In this document: positions 9,601-16,860 of the stretch, in pieces
Numbering within the stretch: position 1 is the first letter of the stretch
How the letters are laid out: the number at the start of each line of letters is the position of its first letter
Assembly: GCA_018993155.1 (NCBI GenBank)
Contig: JAGKSX010000036.1
Span: 1 to 64,000 of the forward strand
Direction of reading: 5' to 3'
Source of the DNA: Hydrogenophaga sp.
Lineage (GTDB): Bacteria; Pseudomonadota; Gammaproteobacteria; Burkholderiales; Burkholderiaceae_C
Length of the DNA: 64,000 nucleotides
The notes under the pieces: generated by a model
Databases searched by the model: none
Seen by the model: the letters and a program-made list of their open reading frames with translations, nothing else
Told to the model about the DNA's origin: nothing
Program-made: the position numbers and the translations under genes

Positions 9601-10228
9601 AAGGCACCACCATCATCACGACCCACAGCGGCTGGGTCCAGACCTGGAAGCGGCTGATGACGGAGACGCCGTGCGTCACGAGGGGGATGACCACCAGCGC
9701 GCAGATCAGGTAACCCCAGGCGGGCGGGATGTCGAGCGCGAGCTCCAGCGCGTAGGCCATCACCGCCGCTTCGAGCGCGAAGAAGATGAAGGTGAAGGAA
9801 GCGTAGATCAGCGAGGTGATGGTGGAGCCGATGTAACCAAAGCCCGCGCCGCGCGTGAGCAGGTCCATGTCCACCCCGTGGCGCGCGGCATAGACGCTGA
9901 TGGGCAGGCCACCGAGGAAGATGATGAGGCCGGTGCAGAGGATGGCCAGCGCGGCGTTGACGAAGCCGTACTGCACCAGCAGCGTGGCGCCCACGGCTTC
10001 CAGGATCAGGAAGGAGGCGGCACCGAACGCGGTGTTGGCCACCCGCCATTCGCTCCACTTGCGGAAACGCTGCGGCGTGTAGCGCAGCGCATAGTCCTCC
10101 ATGGTCTCGCTGCCGACCCAGCTGTTGTAGTCGCGGCGCACCTTGATGATGCGCTGCGGCGCGTCCTGCCCGGCCGGCAGCGGGGCGCTGGCGGGCGGGC
10201 AGGACGGTGGGGGTACGGCGGGGTTCAC
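6659..10228 (-). CDS. NCS1-type permease fused to hybrid histidine kinase (transporter-sensor)
   Basis: One uninterrupted 1189-residue frame. Residues ~25-500 form a 12-segment NCS1 (purine/cytosine/allantoin/uracil) permease. Residues ~513-538 are encoded by a GC-rich repeat. Residues 543-580 hold eight cysteines (CVIC, HC, ICSLCC, RCGDLC), perhaps a metal site. Two more membrane segments and a coiled coil lead to HisKA (SHELRTP, His736), HATPase (GNAVKFT, DTGPGM, GTGLGLTIAKM) and a receiver with Asp1031 (FMDLAMPG), then a C-terminal helical tail. It probably senses a nitrogenous base or amide through the permease fold and signals to the overlapping regulator. It diverges from ureA by 104 bp. 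The substrate is unproven. Confidence 0.92.
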   Translation of the reverse strand: MNPAVPPPSCPPASAPLPAGQDAPQRIIKVRRDYNSWVGSETMEDYALRYTPQRFRKWSEWRVANTAFGAASFLILEAVGATLLVQYGFVNAALAILCTGLIIFLGGLPISVYAARHGVDMDLLTRGAGFGYIGSTITSLIYASFTFIFFALEAAVMAYALELALDIPPAWGYLICALVVIPLVTHGVSVISRFQVWTQPLWVVMMVVPFGAVAWMAPEIFTNVVRYGGESGAGAVFDWHLFGAALTVGIALITQMGEQADYLRFMPAKEPGHALRWWLGVLAGGPGWVVLGVVKMLGGALLAYLAISHMVPPERAVDPNQMYLAAYEFVFADYGWAVAATALFVVVSQLKINVTNAYAGSLAWSNFFSRITHSHPGRVVWVVFNTLIAFMLMEMNVFQALGEVLGLYSNIAIAWIMAVVADLVINKPLGWSPKGIEFKRAYLYDINPVGVGAMGLASALSIVAHMGLLGPTAQAFSALIAMATALITAPIIAWLTQGRYYIARSGGEVPPGAPRIWLRQAASAAPLQGGDAAGGAGGVVQTCVICEREYEAPDMAHCPAYQGHICSLCCTLDARCGDLCKPHARLSEQWMGALRRVLPRRVWPYLEAGLAHYLLLMMIVAPVLAAVLGLLYRQEVEGLAQGLGVAANTSLLDAALRSGFVRVYAVLLLIAATVAWWLVLAHKSREVAQEESNRQTRLLMQEIESHQRTDEALQQARRAAEQANQAKTRYISTISHELRTPLNSILGYAQLLQEDPGVAPHRAQAIRVIHRGGEHLLSLIEGTLDIARIESGKLALDVRPMAFADAMREVASMFELQAAAKGLRFSFDTGSRLPDTVRADEKRLRQILINLLGNAVKFTRSGEVRLRVAHAREMAQFEVHDTGPGMNPQDLDRVFEPFARGQGEAAAHGAATGTGLGLTIAKMLADLMGGEMTVRSTPGQGSVFTVRLFLPELHGVQLPAPAALPQHAGYQGVRRRVLVVDNEEADRELLARWLAPLSFEVMLATSGHDALALLDGLQPGEPGAPHAVFMDLAMPGIDGWETLRRLRARGWGTVPMAIVSANAFDKGLQAEEEGDLGHRPQDFFVKPVRREDLLAWLGQRLSLAWITEAATERASVPMAAAAPATRDELEPLLELVRLGYYKGIVQWLDDWVQRRPEQAVFAQGLRTLAREFRFETIEQQLLQHHVAPG
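8613..8690. repeat. GC-rich REP-like repeat, family A, copy 1 (inside a coding frame)
   Basis: An imperfect palindrome built on CCCCCCTGAAGGGGGG with flanking GC-rich arms. It closely resembles the copy after ureA (10636-10710): both run ACACCCCC-CGC-rich arm, CCCCCT(C/G)AAGGGGG core, then GCGGCC-GGC and a CCGCGG end. Such elements are normally intergenic, but this copy lies in frame inside the permease-kinase gene. Confidence 0.75.
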
Positions 10229-10265
10229 ACCGGGATTTCGCAGCTTTCATGCCACGCCAGGCCTG

Positions 10266-10281
10266 GGGCACGGGAATTGCT
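10266..10281 (+). promoter_or_regulatory. sigma-54 type -24/-12 promoter of the urease operon
   Basis: The sequence GGCACG-GGAA-TTGCT (10267-10281) matches the sigma-54 consensus TGGCACG-N4-TTGCW at every listed position except the leading T, with correct spacing. Predicted transcription would begin near 10292, about 40 nt before the ureA start. Sigma-54/NtrC control of urease is known in other proteobacteria, which makes the match biologically sensible. No clear NtrC site was identified upstream. Confidence 0.65.
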
Positions 10282-10332
10282 GATTCCAGGGCAACTTGTA
10301 TGCTCAGGCTCCCTTGACGATCGCGCACCACC

Positions 10333-10635
10333 ATGGAACTCACGCCCCGAGAGAAAGACAAGCTGCTGATCTTCACCGCCGCCTTGCTGGCCGAGCGGCG
10401 CAAGGCGCGCGGCCTCAAGCTCAACTACCCCGAGTCGGTGGCGCTGATCAGCGCGGCCGTGATGGAGGGCGCGCGCGACGGCAAGACCGTGGCGCAGCTG
10501 ATGAGCGAAGGCCGCAGCGTGCTCACCCGCGCCGACGTGATGGACGGCATCGCCGAGATGATCCCGGACATCCAGGTGGAAGCCACTTTCCCGGACGGCA
10601 CGAAACTCGTCACGGTGCATCAGCCGATCACATGA
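10333..10635 (+). CDS. ureA: urease gamma subunit
   Basis: 100 residues, the standard length for a separate gamma subunit. It begins [21 protein letters not shown] and contains [23 protein letters not shown] and the end VTVHQPI, all hallmark UreA segments. It is structural: with UreB and UreC it forms the (alpha-beta-gamma)3 urease that hydrolyses urea to ammonia and carbamate. It opens the operon behind a sigma-54-like promoter and diverges from the permease-kinase fusion. The usual upstream neighbour ureD is absent. Confidence 0.98.
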   Translation: MELTPREKDKLLIFTAALLAERRKARGLKLNYPESVALISAAVMEGARDGKTVAQLMSEGRSVLTRADVMDGIAEMIPDIQVEATFPDGTKLVTVHQPIT

Positions 10636-10710
10636 AACACCCCCGCCGCGCTGCGCGCGTCCCCCTCAAGGGGGCGGCGCCTGCGGCCCGGCAAAGCCGG
10701 TTCCGCGGCA
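10636..10710. repeat. GC-rich REP-like repeat, family A, copy 2 (ureA-ureJ gap)
   Basis: It follows the ureA stop directly: ACACCCCCGCC, a GC-rich arm, the palindromic core CCCCCTCAAGGGGG, then CGGCGCCTGCGGCCCGGC and CCGCGG. It is homologous to the copy at 8613-8690, in the same orientation. In the transcript it could fold into a strong hairpin between ureA and ureJ, perhaps stabilising or attenuating the mRNA (inference). Confidence 0.75.
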
Positions 10711-10751
10711 CTCCAGGACAAGGCACTTCACACCGGACACTTTTCAAAGAA

Positions 10752-11330
10752 ATGAACATGAAGCTCAAACACCTGCTCACGCTTTCGCTCGCCGCCCTGT
10801 CGTTCTCCGCCTTCGCGCATGTGGGCGATGCGCACGACCACGGTGGTCTGCTCACCGGCTTCCTGCACCCCATCACCGGGCTGGACCACCTTGCGGCCAT
10901 GCTGGCCGTGGGGGTGTGGAGCGCCATGACCACGAAGCGCCTGTGGCTCGCGCCGCTGTCGTTCGCGACCCTGCTGCTGGCCGGCGCGCTGATGGCGCAG
11001 GCGGGCGTGGCCTTCCCAGCCATCGAGCCCATGATCGCGGCCTCCATGCTGGTGGTGGGCCTGCTGCTGGCCGCGCAGGTGAAGCTGCCCGAGGCGGCGG
11101 GCGCGGTGCTGGTGGGGACCTTTGCGCTGTTCCACGGCGCGGCGCACGGGCAGGAGCTGGCCGATGGCGCGGCCCTGGCCGGCATGGTGCTGGGCACGGC
11201 CGTGCTGCACGCGGTGGGCATCGGCATGGGCCTGGGCCTGAAGCGCGCCAACCACTGGCTGCCGCGCGTGGCCGGCGGCCTGGTGGCGCTGATGGGCCTG
11301 AACATGGGCTGGTCCCTGCTGGCGGGCTGA
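10752..11330 (+). CDS. ureJ: HupE/UreJ family nickel transport protein
   Basis: A 192-residue membrane protein with an N-terminal signal-like segment ([16 protein letters not shown]) and the family signature [20 protein letters not shown], followed by about six hydrophobic helices. A later [10 protein letters not shown] carries additional metal-binding-type histidines. HupE/UreJ proteins move nickel for hydrogenase or urease, and its place between ureA and ureB points to urease nickel supply. ATG codons occur at 10752 and 10758; the first is taken. A repeat element separates it from ureA, while ureB begins 4 nt after it. Confidence 0.93.
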   Translation: MNMKLKHLLTLSLAALSFSAFAHVGDAHDHGGLLTGFLHPITGLDHLAAMLAVGVWSAMTTKRLWLAPLSFATLLLAGALMAQAGVAFPAIEPMIAASMLVVGLLLAAQVKLPEAAGAVLVGTFALFHGAAHGQELADGAALAGMVLGTAVLHAVGIGMGLGLKRANHWLPRVAGGLVALMGLNMGWSLLAG

Positions 11331-11334
11331 AGCC

Positions 11335-11640
11335 ATGGTCCCCGGCGAACTCTTCACCGACGCGGGCGACCACCCGCTCAACCCCGGCCGGCGCACGATC
11401 ACCCTGGTGGTGAAGAACGGCGCCGACCGCCCGATCCAGGTCGGCTCGCACTACCACTTCGCCGAAACCAACGGCGCGCTCGACTTCGACCGGGCCGCCG
11501 CGCGCGGCATGCGGCTGAACATCGCCAGTGGCACCGCCGTGCGGTTCGAGCCCGGCCAGCAGCGCACCGTCGAGCTGGTGGACTACGCGGGCGACCGCAT
11601 CGTGTACGGCTTTCGTGGCCTGACCCAAAGCGCCCTCTGA
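11335..11640 (+). CDS. ureB: urease beta subunit
   Basis: 101 residues, the normal UreB size. Hallmark segments are [75 protein letters not shown] and the YGFRGL end. It is a structural subunit of the urease trimer with no catalytic residues of its own. It begins 4 nt after ureJ and ends 10 nt before ureC, so it is in one transcript. Nothing abnormal is seen. Confidence 0.98.
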   Translation: MVPGELFTDAGDHPLNPGRRTITLVVKNGADRPIQVGSHYHFAETNGALDFDRAAARGMRLNIASGTAVRFEPGQQRTVELVDYAGDRIVYGFRGLTQSAL

Positions 11641-11650
11641 AAGACAGCCC

Positions 11651-13369
<1,719 letters not shown>

Positions 13370-13377
13370 GCGCCGCG

Positions 13378-13929
13378 ATGCTGCAAGTCTCCAAGCTCAT
13401 CCCCCAAGGCCAGGGCCTCGCCAGGCCGCTGGTGCAGCGCGCGGCACAGCTGGTGCTGGACTGGGACATCCGCCAGAAAAGCCGTTTCGACGCCACGACG
13501 ACCGACGAGCGGCATGTGGGGGTGTTCCTGCCGCGCGGCACCGTGGTGCGCGGCGGCGACGTGCTGCTCACGCAGGACGGTTCGCTGCTGCGCGTGGTTG
13601 CCGCGCCGCAGCCGGTGCTGCGCATCACCGCCTGCCCCGACCACCCCGCGCAAGACCAGGCTTTCGATCTGATGCGCGCGGCCTACCACCTCGGCAACCG
13701 GCACGTGCCGATCGAGCTGCGGCCCGACCACCTCAAGATCGAACCCGACCACGTGCTGGCCGACATGCTGCGCGCCATGCACCTCACCGTGGTGGAGGTC
13801 CGCGAGCCCTTCGAGCCCGAGGGCGGTGCCTATGGCGCCCAGGGCGCGGGCCACGCCAACCATGCGCACGGGCACGGCCACCACCACAGCCACGGCCACG
13901 ATCACCACCACGGACATGACCACGGCTGA
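13378..13929 (+). CDS. ureE: urease accessory protein UreE (nickel chaperone)
   Basis: 183 residues. The N-terminal half has the UreE fold ([29 protein letters not shown]) and the metal-binding C-domain core ([26 protein letters not shown]). The tail is very histidine-rich ([25 protein letters not shown] region), typical of nickel-storing UreE. It delivers Ni2+ to the UreF-UreG(-UreD) complex. ATG at 13378 lies 8 nt after the ureC stop and gives a complete N-domain. Its last 14 nt overlap the start of ureF. Confidence 0.97.
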   Translation: MLQVSKLIPQGQGLARPLVQRAAQLVLDWDIRQKSRFDATTTDERHVGVFLPRGTVVRGGDVLLTQDGSLLRVVAAPQPVLRITACPDHPAQDQAFDLMRAAYHLGNRHVPIELRPDHLKIEPDHVLADMLRAMHLTVVEVREPFEPEGGAYGAQGAGHANHAHGHGHHHSHGHDHHHGHDHG

Positions 13930-14638
13930 CGCGGGCCACTCGGTGCCCGAGCGCTCTGCCGCCAGCCTGCTGCAGATCCTGTGGCTGGCCTCGCCCGCGC
14001 TGCCCGTGGGCGGCTTCTCCTATTCCGAGGGCCTGGAGGCCGCCGTGGACGCGGGCCTGGTGCACGACGAAGCCAGCGCGGCCGCCTGGCTCACCGACCA
14101 GCTGCACCTGGGCCTGGCGCGCAGCGACCTCGCGGTGGCGGCCCAGGCCATCCCTGCCTGGCGCCACCACGACCTGCCCCGCGTGCGCGAGCTGAATCAC
14201 TGGGTGCTGCAGACCCGCGAAACGCTGGAGTTCCGCCTGCAGACCGAGCAGATGGGGCGCTCGCTGCTCGAGTGGGCGCGACAGCTCGGCGAGCTGGGCG
14301 CGGGCGTGTTCGAGCAGTTGCAGGCCGCCGACCTGAACCCGCCCACCTACCCGGTGGCCTGCGCCTGTGCCGCCGCGAGCGCGCAGGCCAGCGTGCGCGA
14401 CAGCCTGGTGGGCTATGCCTTCGGCTGGGCCGAGAACCTCGTGCAGGCCGCCATCAAATCGGTGCCGCTCGGCCAGAGCTCGGGCCAGCGCATGCTCGCG
14501 CGGCTGGCGCAGCAGATCCCCGATGCGGTGGACCACGCCATGGCCCTGAGCGACGACGCCCGGCAGGCCTTCAGCCCCATGCTCGCGATTCTTTCCGCGC
14601 GCCACGAAACGCAATACTCTCGCCTTTTCCGCTCCTGA
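13916..14638 (+). CDS. ureF: urease accessory protein UreF
   Basis: 240 residues from the ATG at 13916, which overlaps the ureE tail. Earlier in-frame ATGs would translate the His-tail region in another frame and are unlikely. UreF motifs include [30 protein letters not shown] at the N-terminus, [14 protein letters not shown] mid-protein and [13 protein letters not shown] [15 protein letters not shown] near the C-terminus. UreF gates UreG GTPase activity in the urease activation complex. The gene sits between ureE and ureG in the usual order. Confidence 0.97.
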   Translation: MTTADAGHSVPERSAASLLQILWLASPALPVGGFSYSEGLEAAVDAGLVHDEASAAAWLTDQLHLGLARSDLAVAAQAIPAWRHHDLPRVRELNHWVLQTRETLEFRLQTEQMGRSLLEWARQLGELGAGVFEQLQAADLNPPTYPVACACAAASAQASVRDSLVGYAFGWAENLVQAAIKSVPLGQSSGQRMLARLAQQIPDAVDHAMALSDDARQAFSPMLAILSARHETQYSRLFRS

Positions 14639-14662
14639 GCGCCCCCACCACAAGAGACAGCC

Positions 14663-15343
14663 ATGACCACCGCCCTGCACCACACCCCCCGCCGCACCAA
14701 GACCCTGCCCCCCTTGCGCGTGGGCATTGGTGGCCCGGTCGGCTCGGGCAAGACCACGCTGCTGGAAATGCTCTGCAAGGCCATGCGGGAGCGCTACGAC
14801 CTCGTGGCCATCACCAACGACATCTACACCAAGGAAGACCAGCGCCTGCTCACCGTGAGCGGCGCGCTGCCGGCCGAACGCATCATGGGCGTGGAGACCG
14901 GGGGCTGCCCGCACACCGCGATCCGCGAAGACGCCTCGATCAACCTCGAAGCCATCGACCGCATGCTGGACCAGTTTCCGAACGCCGACGTGGTGTTCAT
15001 CGAAAGCGGCGGCGACAACCTGGCCGCCACCTTCAGCCCCGAACTCAGCGACCTCACGATCTACGTGATCGACGTCGCCGCAGGCGAGAAGATCCCGCGC
15101 AAGGGCGGCCCCGGCATCACCAAGAGCGACCTCTTCGTCATCAACAAGACCGACCTGGCGCCCCACGTGGGCGCCGACCTGGAGGTGATGAAGGCGGACA
15201 CCGCGCGCATGCGCCCCGATGCCGCGCGCCGCCCCTGGGTGATGACCAACCTCAAGACCCTGGCGGGCGTGGACGAGGTGGTGCGATTCATCGAAACCCG
15301 GGGCATGCTGCGCAGCGAAGCCCGGGAGCCCGTGCCGGCCTGA
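14663..15343 (+). CDS. ureG: urease accessory GTPase UreG
   Basis: 226 residues with all UreG signatures: P-loop [15 protein letters not shown], the switch region [10 protein letters not shown], the nickel-binding [19 protein letters not shown] (Cys-Pro-His), [15 protein letters not shown] and [11 protein letters not shown]. It hydrolyses GTP to drive nickel insertion into UreC. The start follows a GAGACAG ribosome site. It is the last recognisable urease gene; no ureD, ureH or urea transporter follows before tRNA-Ser. Confidence 0.98.
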   Translation: MTTALHHTPRRTKTLPPLRVGIGGPVGSGKTTLLEMLCKAMRERYDLVAITNDIYTKEDQRLLTVSGALPAERIMGVETGGCPHTAIREDASINLEAIDRMLDQFPNADVVFIESGGDNLAATFSPELSDLTIYVIDVAAGEKIPRKGGPGITKSDLFVINKTDLAPHVGADLEVMKADTARMRPDAARRPWVMTNLKTLAGVDEVVRFIETRGMLRSEAREPVPA

Positions 15344-15371
15344 GGCGGCGGGCAGGCTAAAATCCCGCCTT

Positions 15372-15450
15372 GCTCTCGCTTGCGCAGGCGTGGTCGAGCG
15401 GTTTCAGCCGACCTGAAAACCGCCGGCCTGGGGCGCCAGGGAGCGAGACA
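15372..15450 (+). other. degenerate tRNA-Ser-like segment upstream of tRNA-Ser
   Basis: Segment 15386-15425 (GCGTGGTCGAGCGGTT ... CTGAAAACCG) resembles the 5' half of the intact tRNA-Ser ~100 bp downstream (GCGTGGCAGAGTGGTC ... TTGAAAACCG). Flanking TCTCGCT (15372 region) and AGCGAGA (15441 region) could pair like an acceptor stem. The anticodon stem does not pair properly, so it is not called as a functional tRNA. A TAAAAT (about 15357-15362) just upstream may be the -10 of a promoter serving both. Confidence 0.35.
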
Positions 15451-15479
15451 GGTCGACAAAATCAAAACCGGCAGATCCG

Positions 15480-15567
15480 GGAAGCGTGGCAGAGTGGTCG
15501 ATTGCACCGGTCTTGAAAACCGGCAACGGGCAACCGTTCGTGAGTTCGAATCTCACCGCTTCCGCCA
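15480..15567 (+). tRNA. tRNA-Ser(TGA)
   Basis: An 88-nt gene including an encoded CCA. Acceptor arms GGAAGCG and CGCTTCC pair perfectly. The anticodon stem CCGGT/ACCGG closes the loop CTTGAAA with anticodon TGA. A long variable arm (CAACGGGCAACCGTTCG) and the T-arm GTGAGTTCGAATCTCAC are present, as expected for a class II serine tRNA. Confidence 0.97.
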
Positions 15568-15827
15568 GTCAGGATGACTGGGATTTTCTGAATGGACAGA
15601 CATTGCCCTGCTCGCCAGGGCCATGTTTTTTCTGGCTGACCGCGCCCGGGCCTGGCGCGATGCCTGAAACCAGCACCCGTTGAAGCGGCGGCCCCCTTCA
15701 GCCAGCGCGATCGACAGCCGCCACCGCGTGCCCAAGGCCGACCCCTCTTCGGCCAGGGGCTCTTCCCGATCGCTTTCCCTCACTATTCAACGAATCAAAC
15801 TCTCGGTATCGTCTGGCCCACAGGAGT

Positions 15828-16712
15828 GTGAAATTGTCTTCCGCCATCAAGATTTTCCAGGGCCGATTCGGACGTGTGGCCCTGCTTGACATGGACGCAC
15901 CCCTGGTGGCCCATGCCCATCACCATTGCCACATTCTCATCAAGGCCGGTGGAGCAGACAGCGCATTTGTCGTGAGGGGTGAACGGGCACCGATCACCGA
16001 CGACCTGGCCGTGCTCGTGAATGCCTGGGAGCCCCATGCCTACGAGCACGACGCCCCCCCTGACTCGCGCACCATGATCCTGGCGCTCTACATCGAGCCC
16101 GGCTGGCTGGCTGAGCTTCAGCGCTCTCTCGCGCTGTCGGCCCATCCCCGGTTTTTCCCCCAGCGCTGCGTCCGCCTGAGCCCCGTGACCCGCAAGATGG
16201 CAGAGGAGTTTGTCCTCGAACTCTGGTGGGACGATGAAGTCTCGCCCGGCCGACTCGAGAACCTGCTTTTCAATCTCGTCATCTCGGTGGTTGAAAGCTA
16301 CACAGGCTGGCGCGACCTCTCGAGCCTTCTTCGAAGCAAACCCCCGGTGGCCATCGACCCGCGCATCCGTCAGGCGATTGCGCTCATGCGGCAGGATATC
16401 GCCCACGAGTTCGACGTGGACAAGCTCGCGGCCGCCACAGGCCTGTCGAGAGCCCATTTCTTCACCCTCTTTCAGCGCGACACGCAGGTCACGCCTCTTG
16501 TCTACGCCAACGTGCTTCGCTTTGAAGAAGCCGTTCAACGGCTGACTCAGACGCAAGACGCCGTGGGCGACGTCTCCCACGATCTGGGCTTCTCCGCGCC
16601 CAGCCACTTCTCCCGGTTCTTTCGATCCCACCTGGGCATCACCCCCAGCGACTACCGCCGCAAAGTGAACCTCTTCGAGCCCCCGTCGAACCCGCGTGTC
16701 GAAGAAATCTAG
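15828..16712 (+). CDS. AraC family transcriptional regulator
   Basis: 294 residues. The N-terminal part has cupin-like features (HAHHHCHILIKAGG, NAWEPHAYEHD) expected for effector binding. The C-terminal AraC DNA-binding domain has two helix-turn-helix units: DKLAAATGLSRAHFFTLFQRDTQ, and DVSHDLGFSAPSHFSRFFRSHLGITPSDYRR. It lies immediately upstream of, and in the same direction as, the furoate-type operon, so it is the likely activator. The GTG at 15828 is only 1 nt after AGGAG. TTG at 15834 has better spacing (7 nt) and may be the true start. Confidence 0.92.
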   Translation: MKLSSAIKIFQGRFGRVALLDMDAPLVAHAHHHCHILIKAGGADSAFVVRGERAPITDDLAVLVNAWEPHAYEHDAPPDSRTMILALYIEPGWLAELQRSLALSAHPRFFPQRCVRLSPVTRKMAEEFVLELWWDDEVSPGRLENLLFNLVISVVESYTGWRDLSSLLRSKPPVAIDPRIRQAIALMRQDIAHEFDVDKLAAATGLSRAHFFTLFQRDTQVTPLVYANVLRFEEAVQRLTQTQDAVGDVSHDLGFSAPSHFSRFFRSHLGITPSDYRRKVNLFEPPSNPRVEEI

Positions 16713-16715
16713 CGT

Positions 16716-16794
16716 CGAACAGAAAGTCATCAGACTTCTGGGATAGTTTCCCGACCTTGAGATCAATGATCAGATTCGTTCGGTAACACCGAAC
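16716..16794. promoter_or_regulatory. cluster of dyad symmetries upstream of the molybdenum hydroxylase operon
   Basis: Three inverted repeats lie in the 148-bp gap. CAGAAAGTC/GACTTCTG (16716-16738) is imperfect and may end the araC transcript. GATCA-A-TGATC (16761-16771) is perfect. GTTCGGT-AAC-ACCGAAC (16778-16794) is a perfect 7-bp dyad about 67 bp before the next start codon. The last two are plausible operator sites; which protein binds is unknown. Confidence 0.45.
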
Positions 16795-16860
16795 CACCTT
16801 CTCTCCTGACACTGGCGCTGCATCACATGAAACAGCAGCCAGACGGCGCAGGAGACAAGA

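Noticed and set aside
6584..10369. A 1261-codon open frame on the plus strand opposite the permease-kinase gene
   Set aside because: It is rich in His, Arg, Gln and Ala with no domains; a typical antisense shadow of a GC-rich gene. The minus-strand frame has complete conserved motifs.
15568..15827. Small reading frames between tRNA-Ser and the AraC gene
   Set aside because: Frames at 15680-15889 and 15553-15783 lack ribosome sites and recognisable families, and overlap each other; the gap is treated as non-coding.
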